Shown here: in pieces, positions 15,206-25,700 of the stretch
How the letters are laid out: each line of letters opens with the position of its first letter
How positions within the stretch are numbered: the first letter of the stretch is position 1
Source: an uncultured Luminiphilus sp.
Lineage (GTDB): Bacteria > Pseudomonadota > Gammaproteobacteria > Pseudomonadales > Halieaceae
Length of the DNA: 50,012 nucleotides
Assembly: GCA_938084055.1 (NCBI GenBank)
Contig: CALKDK010000017.1
Coordinates: 1 to 50,012 of the forward strand
Direction of reading: 5' to 3'
Notes under the pieces: model-generated
Databases searched by the model: none
Told to the model about the DNA's origin: nothing
What the model saw: only the letters and a program-made list of their open reading frames with translations
Translations under genes and position numbers: made by a program

Positions 15206-15652
15206 GTGGTCTACTTTATCATTTTCGTCTGCATAGCTGCGGTTCTGGGGCCTCTGTTGAGCGCCTTGCCCAGTAAGCAGCAGCGTGCCGTCGCAGATTT
15301 TCGCGACCGGGCCCGGCGCGCTGGAATCCGGGTACAGATAAGGGAACCCAGCCAGATTCCGCCGCGACTGCAGCGAGCTGGGGAGCGACCCCTGGTGTGC
15401 TACAGCCGTTTCAAAAGTGGCGCTAAGCTGCGCCCTCAGTCCGAGCTTTTTGTGCGCACGCAAGCTGGCTGGGAATCAAAAAGTGGCGACAGCGTACCGG
15501 CACATATTTCGGAGGTCTCAGACCATATCGATGTCGTTTCGCTGAGTCCTGAGGAGATTCAGGTTTTTTGGGATGAGCGGGGGGGAGAGGCGATTTACAG
15601 GCAGGTGGTCGCCCTTCTGGATAAGCTAAACGATGTCGGTTTTCAGGCTTGA
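15206..15652 (+). CDS. Hypothetical membrane-anchored protein, 148 aa
   Basis: This 148-residue protein has one N-terminal hydrophobic span (VYFIIFVCIAAVLGPLLSAL), then a basic region (QQRAVADFRDRARRAGIRVQIRE) and a mixed soluble domain with WESKSGDSVPAHISEVSDHIDVVSLSPEEI. The start is GTG 15206. The shape is that of a protein anchored in the inner membrane with a cytoplasmic domain. It superficially recalls YajC-like annotation in related genomes, but I see no real homology evidence. It lies between the stress protein gene and topA. Function unknown. Confidence 0.7.
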   Translation: MVYFIIFVCIAAVLGPLLSALPSKQQRAVADFRDRARRAGIRVQIREPSQIPPRLQRAGERPLVCYSRFKSGAKLRPQSELFVRTQAGWESKSGDSVPAHISEVSDHIDVVSLSPEEIQVFWDERGGEAIYRQVVALLDKLNDVGFQA

Positions 15653-15710
15653 TGATGGAGATTCAGGTCAGTTTTTTCGCCGCTAAATCGCAGTTACTCA
15701 CGATTCTCCC

Positions 15711-15740
15711 TTGACCTGCGGGCAAAACCCACCGTATATA
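15711..15740 (+). promoter_or_regulatory. Likely topA promoter
   Basis: TTGACC (15711-15716) and TATATA (15735-15740) are separated by 18 bases. Transcription would start near 15747, about 60 bases before the topA ATG. It is the best sigma70 match in the 154-base gap. Confidence 0.6.
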
Positions 15741-15806
15741 TGCGCCCCTTCTGTTGCTGCATTTTCAGTTGCTCATGCGCGCTTTAAGGACGTAACACTT
15801 TAGCTT

Positions 15807-18545
15807 ATGGGAAAATCTCTGGTCATTGTCGAGTCGCCTGCCAAGGCGAAGACGATCAATAAATATCTGGGCAACGACTTTATTGTTAAGTCCAGCGTCG
15901 GGCATATCCGAGACCTGCCCACGTCCGGTAATGGCGCCAGTTCGGATCCGAAGGAGCGTGCTGCGCAGGCGGCGCTTACTCGGAAAATGGCACCGGAGGA
16001 GAAGAAGCGATACCAGGAGCGCAAAAAGCGCGAGCAGCTGGTGCGTCGCATGGGAGTAGACCCAGAAGATAATTGGGCGGCCTGCTACGAGATTTTGCCC
16101 GGCAAGGAAAAGGTCGTATCCGAATTACGCAAGCTCGCCGAAAAGTCTGACGCGATTTATCTAGCTACTGACCTTGACCGGGAGGGGGAGGCCATAGCCT
16201 GGCATCTTCGGGAAGCCATTGGGGGAAAAGAAGAGCGCTACCAGCGGGTTGTTTTTAACGAGATCACCAAGAAAGCCATACAGGAGGCGTTCCAGCACCC
16301 GACTGAGTTGGATACCAATCGTGTTAATGCCCAGCAGGCCCGTCGTTTTCTTGATCGGGTTGTCGGATTTGAGGTTTCGCCTTTGCTGTGGGCTAAAGTG
16401 GCGCGCGGGCTGTCAGCAGGGCGCGTTCAGTCAGTGGCGGTGCGACTGATTGTTGAGCGCGAGCGGGAAATCCGTGCTTTTGTCCCAGAGGAGTACTGGG
16501 AGGTACATGCCAATCTGGTGCCCGAAGGACACGGTCCGGTGCGGTTTGAAGTCAAGTACCTGGCGGGCGAGAAATTTGCTCCAAAAAACGAAGTCGAAGC
16601 CATGGCCGCAGTGGCCACGCTGGAGTCGTCGGCCTATGAAGTAGCAAATCTAGAGTCCAGAAAAACCAGCAGCAAACCCGGTGCCCCGTTCATTACGTCC
16701 ACCCTGCAACAGGCCGCCAGCACGCGGCTCGGTTTCAGCGTCAAGAAGACAATGACCCTGGCTCAGCGTTTATACGAAGCAGGTTACATCACGTACATGC
16801 GGACGGACTCCACCAATTTGAGCAATGATGCGGTGACAGCCTGTCGGGACCACATTGCGGCTGCTTTCCCGGCAGCCTATCTCCCCGAGGCGCCACTGCG
16901 ATACTCGTCCAAGGACGGTGCCCAGGAGGCACACGAGGCCATTCGACCCTCGGACGTATCGGTGACCCAGCAGCAGTTGCAGGGCATGGAGCGGGACGCT
17001 GAGCGTCTCTATGAATTGATTTGGCGTCAGTTTGTGGCCTGCCAGATGACACCAGCGAGGTACCTTTCAACAACGGTATCGGTGACCGCCGGAGGCTATG
17101 GTCTGACCGCCCGGGGACGAATTGTCGAATTTGATGGATTCACGCGGGTGCAGCCTCCGCAATCACGTAAGCCCGATGAAGCTGAATTGCCGGCCGTCGC
17201 CGTCGGTCAGCTGTTGAAGCTCGAGCAGCTCGACCCGAAACAGCACTTCACGAAGCCCCCTGCCCGTTACGGTGAGGCCAGCCTGGTCAGAGAGTTGGAA
17301 AAGCGAGGCATTGGCCGCCCCTCTACCTATGCGGCGATTATTTCCACCATTCAGGATCGTGGCTATGTGCGCCTGGAGAATCGCAGGTTCTACGCAGAGA
17401 AAATGGGTGACATAGTGACGCAGCGGCTGCAGGGCGCTTTTGCTGACCTGCTCGACTACGGTTTCACGGCCTCCATGGAGGAGCATCTGGACGAGGTTGC
17501 CGATGGGCATCTCGACTGGAAGGCTCTACTGGATGATTTTTATGATGACTTTCGGGCCAAACTCGACCAGGCAGGATTATCCGGGCCCGGTGGTATGCAG
17601 GCCAACGATCCCACGCCCACGGGAATACCCTGCGGGACCTGTGATCGACCCATGCAGATTCGAACCGCAAGTACGGGGGTTTTCCTCGGCTGCTCGGGTT
17701 ACAGCCTCCCGCCCAAGGAGCGTTGCAAAAGTACGCTGAACCTGATTCCTGGGGACGAGGCCATTAGCGCTGACGCTGACGATGAGGCTGAATCCCGGTT
17801 ACTGCTCCAGAAGCACCGCTGCCCAAAGTGTAATACGGCAATGGACAGCTACCTGATTGATGAGCAGCGTAAGTTGCATGTGTGTGGCAACAACCCCGAC
17901 TGCGATGGCTATCAGGTCGAGGAGGGCAAGTATCGGATTAAGGGGTACGACGGTCCGGTCATCGAGTGTGACAAATGTGGTTTGGACATGCAGCTCAAGA
18001 CCGGGCGATTCGGGAAATATTTCGGCTGTACGGGCGGCGAGTGTAAAAACACCCGGAAGCTGCTGCGCAGCGGTGAGCCAGCACCACCCAAGATGGACCC
18101 GGTACCAATGCCTGAGCTCGCCTGTTTAAAGGTCGAGGATCACTACATTCTGAGGGATGGGGCATCCGGGCTTTTTCTCGCTGCCAGCAAATTCCCGAAA
18201 AATCGCGAAACCCGGCCACCCTTCGTCGATGAGTTATTGCCCCATCAGGCGGAAATAGATCCCAAGTATCACTTCCTGTTGGATGCCCCATTGACTGATG
18301 ATGCGGGGAATCGCAGTCAGATACGCTATAGCAGAAAGACCAAAGAACAATACGTCATGACCGATGTGGACGGTAAGGCCACCGGTTGGAAAGCCTTTTT
18401 CGATGGTGGCGCCTGGCAGGCCTCCGGGACTGCCAAAGCCCCCAAGAAGAAATCGACAGCCGGGAAGAAAACCGCTGCCAGCAGAAAAAAATCGGCGCCG
18501 AAGAAACGCCCTGCCAAGGCACCCGCGCCGAAACCGGGTGGATGA
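15807..18545 (+). CDS. topA: DNA topoisomerase I
   Basis: This 912-residue type IA enzyme relaxes negative supercoils through a transient tyrosine-DNA bond. The N-terminal Toprim domain starts [19 protein letters not shown] and includes the acidic [17 protein letters not shown]. The catalytic tyrosine is Tyr330 in [13 protein letters not shown]. Three four-cysteine zinc ribbons follow: around CGTCDRP, HRCPKCN and IECDKCG. The C-terminal tail of about 35 residues is Lys/Ala-rich and would bind DNA non-specifically. Length and order match the family. The stop overlaps the next start as ATGA. Confidence 0.97.
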   Translation: MGKSLVIVESPAKAKTINKYLGNDFIVKSSVGHIRDLPTSGNGASSDPKERAAQAALTRKMAPEEKKRYQERKKREQLVRRMGVDPEDNWAACYEILPGKEKVVSELRKLAEKSDAIYLATDLDREGEAIAWHLREAIGGKEERYQRVVFNEITKKAIQEAFQHPTELDTNRVNAQQARRFLDRVVGFEVSPLLWAKVARGLSAGRVQSVAVRLIVEREREIRAFVPEEYWEVHANLVPEGHGPVRFEVKYLAGEKFAPKNEVEAMAAVATLESSAYEVANLESRKTSSKPGAPFITSTLQQAASTRLGFSVKKTMTLAQRLYEAGYITYMRTDSTNLSNDAVTACRDHIAAAFPAAYLPEAPLRYSSKDGAQEAHEAIRPSDVSVTQQQLQGMERDAERLYELIWRQFVACQMTPARYLSTTVSVTAGGYGLTARGRIVEFDGFTRVQPPQSRKPDEAELPAVAVGQLLKLEQLDPKQHFTKPPARYGEASLVRELEKRGIGRPSTYAAIISTIQDRGYVRLENRRFYAEKMGDIVTQRLQGAFADLLDYGFTASMEEHLDEVADGHLDWKALLDDFYDDFRAKLDQAGLSGPGGMQANDPTPTGIPCGTCDRPMQIRTASTGVFLGCSGYSLPPKERCKSTLNLIPGDEAISADADDEAESRLLLQKHRCPKCNTAMDSYLIDEQRKLHVCGNNPDCDGYQVEEGKYRIKGYDGPVIECDKCGLDMQLKTGRFGKYFGCTGGECKNTRKLLRSGEPAPPKMDPVPMPELACLKVEDHYILRDGASGLFLAASKFPKNRETRPPFVDELLPHQAEIDPKYHFLLDAPLTDDAGNRSQIRYSRKTKEQYVMTDVDGKATGWKAFFDGGAWQASGTAKAPKKKSTAGKKTAASRKKSAPKKRPAKAPAPKPGG

Positions 18546-19018
18546 TTGGGATGAGCAGTGCACGGGGTCTTGCAAACCACTCCCTGTACATGGCTCGAGT
18601 ATTGTTAGAGGCCTGGAACGGGGCGCAGGCTGATAAGAGTAGTACGGGAGACAATATTCTCGAAGCTGCGTTTGGCCCTGCTGTCAGGGGTCATCTGCTC
18701 GATGCCTATGGGTGGTTTCTGATTGCCATGGCCCGAATCGCTTCACTACCGGAGGTGCCTCCGCACCACACTGGAGAGCTGCCTTTTTTGGGCGAGGGGA
18801 TAGCGGAACCCGGCGAGATTCGAGAGTATCGCAAGCTGGAAGAAGAGGGCTGGCTGTCGCGTCTCCAGGCCGTGCCCCAGCGGGGTGTGGGCCGGCCTCT
18901 GCCGCCCGGGCGTCTTGCGTCCAGCTCCACCCGCCCCGGCATGGAAGACTACAGGGAGTGGTGTGAGCAATTCGACCAGTTGTTTCACCGCATGGCAGAT
19001 TGCATGGACGAATACTGA
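18542..19018 (+). CDS. DUF6586 family protein
   Basis: This 158-residue protein begins at the ATG overlapping the topA stop (a second ATG lies nine bases in). The N-terminal helical part, [20 protein letters not shown] followed by [17 protein letters not shown], resembles the DUF6586 proteins encoded beside topA in Pseudomonas. The central part is Pro-rich and the end is acidic and helical. Function is unknown for the family. The fixed position after topA and coupling to it suggest a role related to DNA topology or shared expression only. The family assignment is from memory of pattern and position. Confidence 0.7.
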   Translation: MIGMSSARGLANHSLYMARVLLEAWNGAQADKSSTGDNILEAAFGPAVRGHLLDAYGWFLIAMARIASLPEVPPHHTGELPFLGEGIAEPGEIREYRKLEEEGWLSRLQAVPQRGVGRPLPPGRLASSSTRPGMEDYREWCEQFDQLFHRMADCMDEY

Positions 19019-19106
19019 GCACGCCTGCCAAATACGGCGTCTCAAGGTGGTGTGGCGTCCCGTGGGCTGCTAACATTCTACTCACATCCAAGGTAAAGGA
19101 CTTCGC

Positions 19107-19367
19107 ATGACCACTGCTTTGCTGGAAATTATCGATCTGGGTGACGGTGAGATCGTTCTGCAGCGTGCTGATGAGGAGGGGTCCGAGCCTCTGGTAAGTA
19201 TCCAGTTTTCCGACGAGACCTCGGCCTACCTGATGGAAAACAACCTCGAGGTCGCCAAAGCCATGATTCAGGCAGGCATACAGACAGCGGCCCGATTGGC
19301 TGAATTAAACAATTTGGAGATTGATGCCGAGGCTACGGGGGCCACTGGCGGTAGGACGGTGCACTGA
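19107..19367 (+). CDS. Conserved hypothetical protein, 86 aa
   Basis: This is an 86-residue acidic soluble protein. It starts MTTALLEIIDLGDGEIVLQR, continues with VSIQFSDETSAYL, and has a helical second half (EVAKAMIQAGIQTAARLAEL). It lies between the DUF6586 gene and lexA, where Pseudomonas genomes also carry small hypothetical genes as I recall. An upstream AAGGTAAAGGA region ending at 19100 serves as ribosome-binding site. No domain is recognised. Confidence 0.75.
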   Translation: MTTALLEIIDLGDGEIVLQRADEEGSEPLVSIQFSDETSAYLMENNLEVAKAMIQAGIQTAARLAELNNLEIDAEATGATGGRTVH

Positions 19368-19411
19368 TCGCCCCGCAGTTGCTCTGCTGGTCGTCACCGG
19401 GTAGGGCGATC
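19366..19411. repeat. Inverted repeat between convergent genes
   Basis: GATCGCCC (19366-19373) pairs perfectly with GGGCGATC (19404-19411), and a small GCAG/CTGC hairpin can form inside. It fills the gap between the stop codons of the 86-residue gene and lexA. Both transcripts could form the stem, so a bidirectional terminator is possible, but there is no clear T-tract. Confidence 0.4.
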
Positions 19412-19412
19412 C

Positions 19413-20015
19413 TTAATCCCGCCGCAGGACGCCCACGCTGACGCCCTCGACACAAAAGTTTTGTGTCGCCAAATCGACTTCAATGGGCTCATACGCCTCA
19501 TTCTCAGCGATCAACAGAACCCGCCGGTCGTCGGGTCGCTGCAGACGCTTAACCGTAACTTCATCTTCAATTCGCGCCACGACGATCTGGTTCTCCGACG
19601 CGATCGGTGTGCTGTGCACCGCGATCAGGTCGCCATCAAAAATTCCGGCGTTCACCATGCTGTTGCCTGATACCCGCAGCAGGTAATCTGCCCTGGGATG
19701 AAATAATTCCCCTGGGATCTGAACACGTTCCTCTATGTTTTCCTGGGCAAGTACCGGTGCGCCTGCCGCAACCCGTCCGACCACCGCCAGCCCCGTGGGT
19801 TCGTTGCCAGCCAGTCTAATACCTCTGGAGGCGCCGGGAATCATTTCAATAGCGCCCTTGCGGGCGAGGGCTTTGAGGTGCTCCTCCGCAGCATTGGCAC
19901 TTTTAAATTTTAATTCCCTGGCGATTTCCGCCCGTGTCGGTGGATAGCCGGTTTCTTCGATACTGGATCGAACCACATCGAGGACTTGTTGTTGACGTGC
20001 CGTCAATTTGATCAT
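19413..20015 (-). CDS. lexA: SOS response repressor LexA
   Basis: This 200-residue repressor of SOS genes cleaves itself when RecA filaments form. The start is ATG 20015 ([15 protein letters not shown]), not the longer upstream reading, which runs through the promoter and operator. The winged helix occupies residues 1-65 with [19 protein letters not shown] as recognition segment. The cleavage site is Ala84-Gly85, and the Ser-Lys dyad is Ser119 (GNSMVNAGI) and Lys156 (VTVKRL), at the same numbers as in E. coli. An SOS box lies 32 bases upstream. No sulA-like gene is linked here, unlike in Pseudomonas. Confidence 0.97.
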   Translation of the reverse strand: MIKLTARQQQVLDVVRSSIEETGYPPTRAEIARELKFKSANAAEEHLKALARKGAIEMIPGASRGIRLAGNEPTGLAVVGRVAAGAPVLAQENIEERVQIPGELFHPRADYLLRVSGNSMVNAGIFDGDLIAVHSTPIASENQIVVARIEDEVTVKRLQRPDDRRVLLIAENEAYEPIEVDLATQNFCVEGVSVGVLRRD

Positions 20016-20047
20016 TTTGCACCCGGGCCACTGGTTTTCTGTACAAG

Positions 20048-20063
20048 CTGGTATTTTATACAG
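20048..20063 (-). promoter_or_regulatory. SOS box (LexA operator) of lexA
   Basis: On the plus strand the site reads CTGG-TATTTTAT-ACAG; on the coding strand it is CTGT-ATAAAATA-CCAG. It matches the gammaproteobacterial consensus CTGT-N8-ACAG with one mismatch and an AT-rich core. The predicted -10 box (TAAAAT, plus-strand positions 20053-20058) lies inside it, with GTGACA as -35 at 20076-20081 and a 17-base spacer. Bound LexA would therefore block its own promoter. Confidence 0.8.
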
Positions 20064-20165
20064 TATTCGTCGGGCTGTCACTGCCCCGGGTAAATCGCGG
20101 CGAACGTGGCACGGATGGCCATCCCTGGGGTAGCATCAGGCGCATCGGAATTCTCAGTGCGTGCT

Positions 20166-21299
20166 ATGGATGCTTCAACACAGGCAATGACCAACTGGCT
20201 GACGCCCCTGGCGGACAAGCTCAACCTGCCCGTCATGTTACTCATTCTGGGGTTTTTGCTGGTGGTGGGCTTAATGGGTCATCTGTTGATCACCCGGTTG
20301 GTCAAGCAGTTGCACCGAGCGGCGGCGCATTCCAAGACCCGTTGGGATAATGTTCTGGCCGATGCAATCGTGCGGCCCAGTGAATGGGCCATGTGGCTGG
20401 TTATAGCCTACCTGTCCCTCGGACTTTTCGGCGGCGCAGAGCAGTTCAGGAACCTACTGAGACAGGCCGCCGATACCGGATTGATTCTGATGCTCGGGTG
20501 GGTCGCGCAGCGCGCTCTTGCGGGTATTGAAGTTGAGTTGCTGGCAGAGCATCGGGGGCAGCGACAATCGGACCAGCGGGCCACTATCCGCGCCACGGTG
20601 CGACTGGCCCGCATCAGTCTCTGGATAGTCGTATCCCTGATGATCCTGCAGTCGGTTGGTTTGTCCGTATCGGGTTTGCTGGCCTTTGGTGGCATTGGTG
20701 GTATCGCGGTGGGCTTTGCTGCCCGGGACCTCCTGGCGAATTTTTTGGGTGGTTTGAGTATTTACCTCGACCGTCCTTTTACCGTGGGTGACTGGATTCG
20801 CTCTCCTGATCGCGAAATCGAAGGTACCGTAGAGGAAATAGGCTGGCGGATGACCCGCATACGGACTTTTGATCAAAGGCCGCTGTACGTGCCCAACGCC
20901 ATCTTTGCGAGTGTGGCCCTGGAGAACCCCTCGCGAATGAATAATCGCCGTATCTATGAAACTCTGGGCATTAGGTACGAGGATGCCAACTGCATGGCGC
21001 CCATCGTCACGGATGTGCGGGCTATGTTGGAGGCCCATGAGGCTATTGACCTCAACCGCACCCTGATTGTCAATTTTGTCAGTTGCGGGCCCTCGTCACT
21101 GGACTTTTTTATCTATACGTTCACCAAAACAACGGATTGGGTGACCTTCCATGGGATCAAGCAGGATGTGTTATTACGAGTCCTCGCCATTATTGAGTCC
21201 CACGGTGCGGAGGTTGCTTTTCCCACCCGTACGGTATTGTTGGGCGGGGAATCGGCATTGCCGCAGGATAGTGCCCGCCCTGGATTGGCGGGAGATTAA
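20166..21299 (+). CDS. MscS family mechanosensitive ion channel
   Basis: This protein of about 377 residues forms an inner-membrane channel that opens under membrane tension and releases solutes during osmotic downshock. Four to five membrane spans occupy residues about 20-180. The pore helix is GLLAFGGIGGIAVGFAARDL, rich in Gly and Ala like TM3 of MscS, and is followed by the beta domain (YLDRPFTVGDWIRSPD, then EGTVEEIGWRMTRI, then VPNAIFA) and a C-terminal alpha/beta domain. The start is uncertain: ATG 20166 is preferred, but GTG 20106 would add 20 residues. The stop shares a TTAA with the convergent csiV stop. Confidence 0.88.
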   Translation: MDASTQAMTNWLTPLADKLNLPVMLLILGFLLVVGLMGHLLITRLVKQLHRAAAHSKTRWDNVLADAIVRPSEWAMWLVIAYLSLGLFGGAEQFRNLLRQAADTGLILMLGWVAQRALAGIEVELLAEHRGQRQSDQRATIRATVRLARISLWIVVSLMILQSVGLSVSGLLAFGGIGGIAVGFAARDLLANFLGGLSIYLDRPFTVGDWIRSPDREIEGTVEEIGWRMTRIRTFDQRPLYVPNAIFASVALENPSRMNNRRIYETLGIRYEDANCMAPIVTDVRAMLEAHEAIDLNRTLIVNFVSCGPSSLDFFIYTFTKTTDWVTFHGIKQDVLLRVLAIIESHGAEVAFPTRTVLLGGESALPQDSARPGLAGD

Positions 21300-22723
21300 C
21301 GACGCTGTTCGATCTCAGCTGATGGTGACAGTTCCCCGGGTCCGCTTGCCTGCTGCCCTGCGGCTTCGAGGGCTGCATCAACGTCGGCCTGTTCCTGGTC
21401 GGCGGCGCCGATCTGATAAACCTCACCCCAGGTCAGTTCCCGCCAGGTGGTAATGATTTTCAGAACCGGATGGTCAAAGTAACGAATGTATCCTTCGGGG
21501 ACCGTGCGTGTATCCGTGACGTGGAGAAAGTGCTGCCAGGGCCAGGGGTCCTCAGGCGGCAGACCCGTTTCCTCGCGCTGTGGGGGTGCTGACTCCTGAA
21601 AAAAACCGGTGCTGGGGTCTACAAACTCGACGATTGGAAGGCCGGCCTGCTGATGATCAACGATGGCTTTGAGGGTGGCCTGCCGATAGGTCACCTCCTC
21701 GGTAGCCAGTGGCGTACTCAAGTCTTTATCTCGCCAAAGGAGCTGAGGTGGCGCTGGAGGGGGGCCGTCCATGTGGAACCCGGGTGGCAGGTAGGCGGCA
21801 TCGGTATTCCACCAGAAATTGACTCCGATCTTTAGAGTTTCGCCAGTGCGCAGTTCGATAAAGCCCTGCAGGGGCGGCCAGTCGTCAATGTCACCCGAAT
21901 TATCGAAAATGATGGGCAAGTTGGCCGCATCGGGTGGTTGCAGCCATGCAGCGCTTAACTGAAGTTTATCGGGGCTCTCCGCGGTCAGTCGACTGAGTCC
22001 CTCGTCCAGTAGGTCGGTAGGTCGAACCGAGAAGGCCCGGGGCAATGCGGGCTCCGGGTCGGGCAACTCGGACTCAGTCGGCACATCGTCTGTGCTGCCA
22101 GGCGGCCGCTCCGGGCTTTCAACCAGCGCTTCACCGGGCTGCAAGGGCTCTGTAAAGTCTGCCAGCCAATCGGCCCCTACGGCGACTTTGTCGCTGGGCG
22201 CATCGATCATTTCGAGTGCTGGAGGTGCCTGGATGGGCGCATTATCTACCTCGTCACGGGGCCTGGAGACGTCCAGATTGTCATCGGCGCCGTCTAAATC
22301 CTCCTCGCTTTCCTCCGGACGCATGGTTTCCGGTTCGGGTGCCAGCGCTGCCTCAGCGGCCTCGGCCAGCACCTTGCCCGGGTCGGGCACGAGTAACGTA
22401 ATCAGACCCTCTTCGCTGGCAATAATCTGTGTTTCGGGAAAGCGCAGCATCAGGGCATCGACCTGGCGATCATCCGTCAACCGTCGATGCCTGAGGGGGT
22501 AGCGCGTCTCGGGATAGGCTGGCCACGCTTCTGATGCCAGGACCTCGGGCCGGTCGTCCACCAGGACAGCCAGCTCCACGTGAATCCATCCAGAGCCTGC
22601 GTTCGGATCAATGTCGTCGGGGACGGCGACCTCGACAATAGGCTCCTCCTGTGCCAGCGAGGCCGACGCCATGGCGATGGTGATGGCCAAGAGGAACCCG
22701 CTTCCTGTCTGTTTTACCGTCAT
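21296..22723 (-). CDS. csiV: CsiV family protein
   Basis: This 475-residue periplasmic protein of the CsiV family (PF10972) is described as peptidoglycan-binding and as an activator of penicillin-insensitive envelope enzymes. It has a cleavable signal peptide (about residues 1-24, ending ASASLAQ). The N-terminal domain contains WIHVELAVLVDD, the middle is long, acidic and Pro-rich (about 120-250), and the C-terminal domain has ELRTGETLKIGVNFWW and VRYFDHPVL-like YIRYFDHPVLKIITTW. It starts four bases inside the end of mfd, so the two are cotranscribed. The family name is from memory of position beside mfd and of these motifs. Confidence 0.8.
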   Translation of the reverse strand: MTVKQTGSGFLLAITIAMASASLAQEEPIVEVAVPDDIDPNAGSGWIHVELAVLVDDRPEVLASEAWPAYPETRYPLRHRRLTDDRQVDALMLRFPETQIIASEEGLITLLVPDPGKVLAEAAEAALAPEPETMRPEESEEDLDGADDNLDVSRPRDEVDNAPIQAPPALEMIDAPSDKVAVGADWLADFTEPLQPGEALVESPERPPGSTDDVPTESELPDPEPALPRAFSVRPTDLLDEGLSRLTAESPDKLQLSAAWLQPPDAANLPIIFDNSGDIDDWPPLQGFIELRTGETLKIGVNFWWNTDAAYLPPGFHMDGPPPAPPQLLWRDKDLSTPLATEEVTYRQATLKAIVDHQQAGLPIVEFVDPSTGFFQESAPPQREETGLPPEDPWPWQHFLHVTDTRTVPEGYIRYFDHPVLKIITTWRELTWGEVYQIGAADQEQADVDAALEAAGQQASGPGELSPSAEIEQRR

Positions 22724-25700
22724 AGTCGGTCCCGTCCGAGCGTCACCAGCAACTGCCCTACAAATTCCCGTCGTTGATCCAGACCCGGCAAGTCGGTGCT
22801 GAAACGTAGTTTGTTGGAGCCTGCCAAGCTGAAGGTTGTGGGGTCACCCTGAACAAGCGTTACCAGCGTGAGCGGCTCGACCTGCGTTTGGTCAGTAAAT
22901 ACGATGCTACCACCGTCATGGCTGGCTTCAATCTCTGCAATACCCAGGCGCTGGGCCCGAACGCGCAGCACTGCCTGCGTAAATAGATTTTTGATGGGTT
23001 CAGAAAGCAACCCGAATCGGTCGATCATTTCCACCTGAATTTCCCGCAGTGCTTCCTGGCTGTCCGCCGCCGCGATGCGCTTATAAAGCACCAATCGTGA
23101 TGTGATGTCGGGTAAGTAGTCTTCGGGTATCAGTGCAGGTACGTGAAGTTTGACCTCGGTACCCGTCTCCAGTGGGCTGTCGATATCTGGAATTTCACCG
23201 CGCTTCAATGCGCGTACAGCACTATTGAGCATATCGAGATAGAGGCCGAAGCCGACGCTGTGAATCTGCCCCGACTGTTCATCACCCAGCAATTCACCCG
23301 CACCCCTGATCTCGAGGTCATGGGTAGCCAGGAGGTAGCCTGCCCCCAGTTCACCCGCTGCCTCAATGGCTTCGAGACGCTTTTCAGCATCGGAGGTCAT
23401 GCTCGTACGCGGCGGACATAGCAAATAGGCATAGGCCTGGTGGTGGGAGCGACCTACCCGGCCCCGCAGCTGATGGAGTTGGGCCAGTCCAAATTTATCG
23501 GCCCTGTTGATGATGATCGTGTTGGCATTTGGGATGTCAATGCCGGTCTCGATGATCGTGCTGCAGACCAGAATATGGTGACGCATATGGTAGAAGTCTG
23601 ACATGACCCTCTCAAGCTCGACCTCCCTGAGCTGACCGTGGCCCACGCCGACCGAGAGGTTGGGCAGCAATTCCCGCAGGCGGGCAGCGGTTTCTTCGAT
23701 AGTTTTAACCTCATTGTGCAGGTAATAAACCTGACCCCCGCGCAGCGTCTCCCTGAGGATGGCTTCCTTGACCAATGCGATGGAATGCTCCCTGATAAAC
23801 GTTTTTATCGAAAGGCGCTTTGCCGGCGGGGTGGCGATGATGGAGAGATCGCGGAGTCCACCCAGTGCCATGTTGAGTGTTCTTGGGATGGGTGTGGCTG
23901 TCATGGTGAGGATATCAACCTGGGCGCGCAGGGCCTTGATGGCTTCTTTTTGCTTGACGCCGAAGCGATGCTCCTCATCAATGACCAGAAGGCCCAGATC
24001 CTCAAATTTGAAGGTGCTCTGTAGCAGCTTGTGAGTCCCAATCAGCAGGTCGACGGCGCCCGATGCAACCTCAGCCTGTATTTTTTCTATATCGCTGTTC
24101 TTCTGGAATCTTGAAACGACTTTGATGTTTACTGGCCAGTCGGCAAATCGATCTCTGAAACTGTTGAAATGTTGCTGGGCGAGAAGCGTGGTTGGAACCA
24201 GTATGGCGACCTGCTTCGCATTCTGGATGGCGATAAATGTGGCCCGCATGGCCACTTCTGTTTTACCAAATCCAACATCGCCGCAAACCAGCCGGTCCAT
24301 TACTTTTGGGGCGCACATGTCGTCGCGGACTGCCTCGATTGCCACCCGCTGGTCCGGGGTTTCCTCAAACGGGAATTGTTCGCTGAACCGCTGCCAGAGG
24401 CTGTCATTGAGTTCGCATTTGAAACCCTCGCGGGCTTCCCGGCGGGCGTAGACCTCCAGCAGTTGGGCGGCGACGTCGTTGGCCTTTTCACGGGCTCTTC
24501 GCCTCGCTTTTTCCCATTGTTCACTACCTAGGCGATGGAGTGGGGCGGTATCGGGGTCTGCGCCGGTGTACCGAGCGATCAGGTGTAGCGACCCCACTGG
24601 GACGTACAATTTGTCGTCGTCGGCGTAGACCAACAGCAAAAATTCAGCGTCGGCACCATCGATTTTCAGGGACTGGAGGCCCATATACCGACCCACGCCG
24701 TGCTGGAGGTGCACAACTGGCACCCCCGGACGCAGTTCGGTCAGGTCCCTGACAATGGCATCAGCACTGGTTTCCTCGACCGTTTGGCGACGCCTGCGCT
24801 GCGCGACCCGCTCGCCAAAAATCTGGTTTTCCACCAGTAGGGTGGCTTTCGCAGGCCCCCGATACAGGCCGCGGTCAACCGGAGCAACGGTAATGCCAAG
24901 GGTCGAGCCGCGGCTCAGGAAGTCGGGCCAGCTGGTTGCCGGCTCGGGTTTCAGGCCGGCTTCATCCAGACCTTCGAGCAGCACCTCCCTCCGCCCGGGT
25001 GACTCAGCGCACAGCAGCACTGGACCCCGGTGACCCCTTACAAATTCGCCAAGCCTATCAATAGCCGTACTGGCCGGATTCGTATCCTGCAGTCGGGGAG
25101 GCGGCAAAAAGTCAGTGTGCACATGGACCGGGGCATCCGCCTCGCTGCGCAGTTCCAGAACCGCGTAACGACCAAACTCGGCGTAAAGTTCCTCCACGGG
25201 AATAAAGACGGTTGCCGGTGGTAGGAGGGGGCGCCGGGGGTCAATACCGTACTCTGTGTAGCGGGAGGTAATCTCGCCCCAAAACTGGCGTGCGGCCGAA
25301 TAATGATCACCAATCGTCACTAGCCTCGCGTGATCAGGCAGGTAGTCGAAGACGTTGCCGCACTCGTCGAAAAACAGTGGCAGGAAGTATTCGGCACCTC
25401 CCGGCACGCGTCCTGCACAAATTTCCCTGAACAGCGGGCAGGCCTCGGGGTCACCATCAAACTGGCGATACCAGTTGAGTTTGAAGCGCCGCAGGGCATC
25501 TTCAGAGAGCGGGAATTCCCGCGCAGGCAATAATCTTACTGCGTCGACTTTTTCGATTGTCCGCTGGGTCTCAGGGTCGAAGGTTCTCAGGCTTTCGATT
25601 TCCGCATCAAAAAGATCGATGCGGTAGGGCAAGTGGCTGCCCATGGGAAAGATGTCAAGGAGGGAGCCCCGCACGGCATATTCACCATGCTCATAGACCG

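Noticed and set aside
20016-20081. 22-residue extension of LexA
   Set aside because: It would be encoded across the SOS box and promoter; the conserved start is [10 protein letters not shown].
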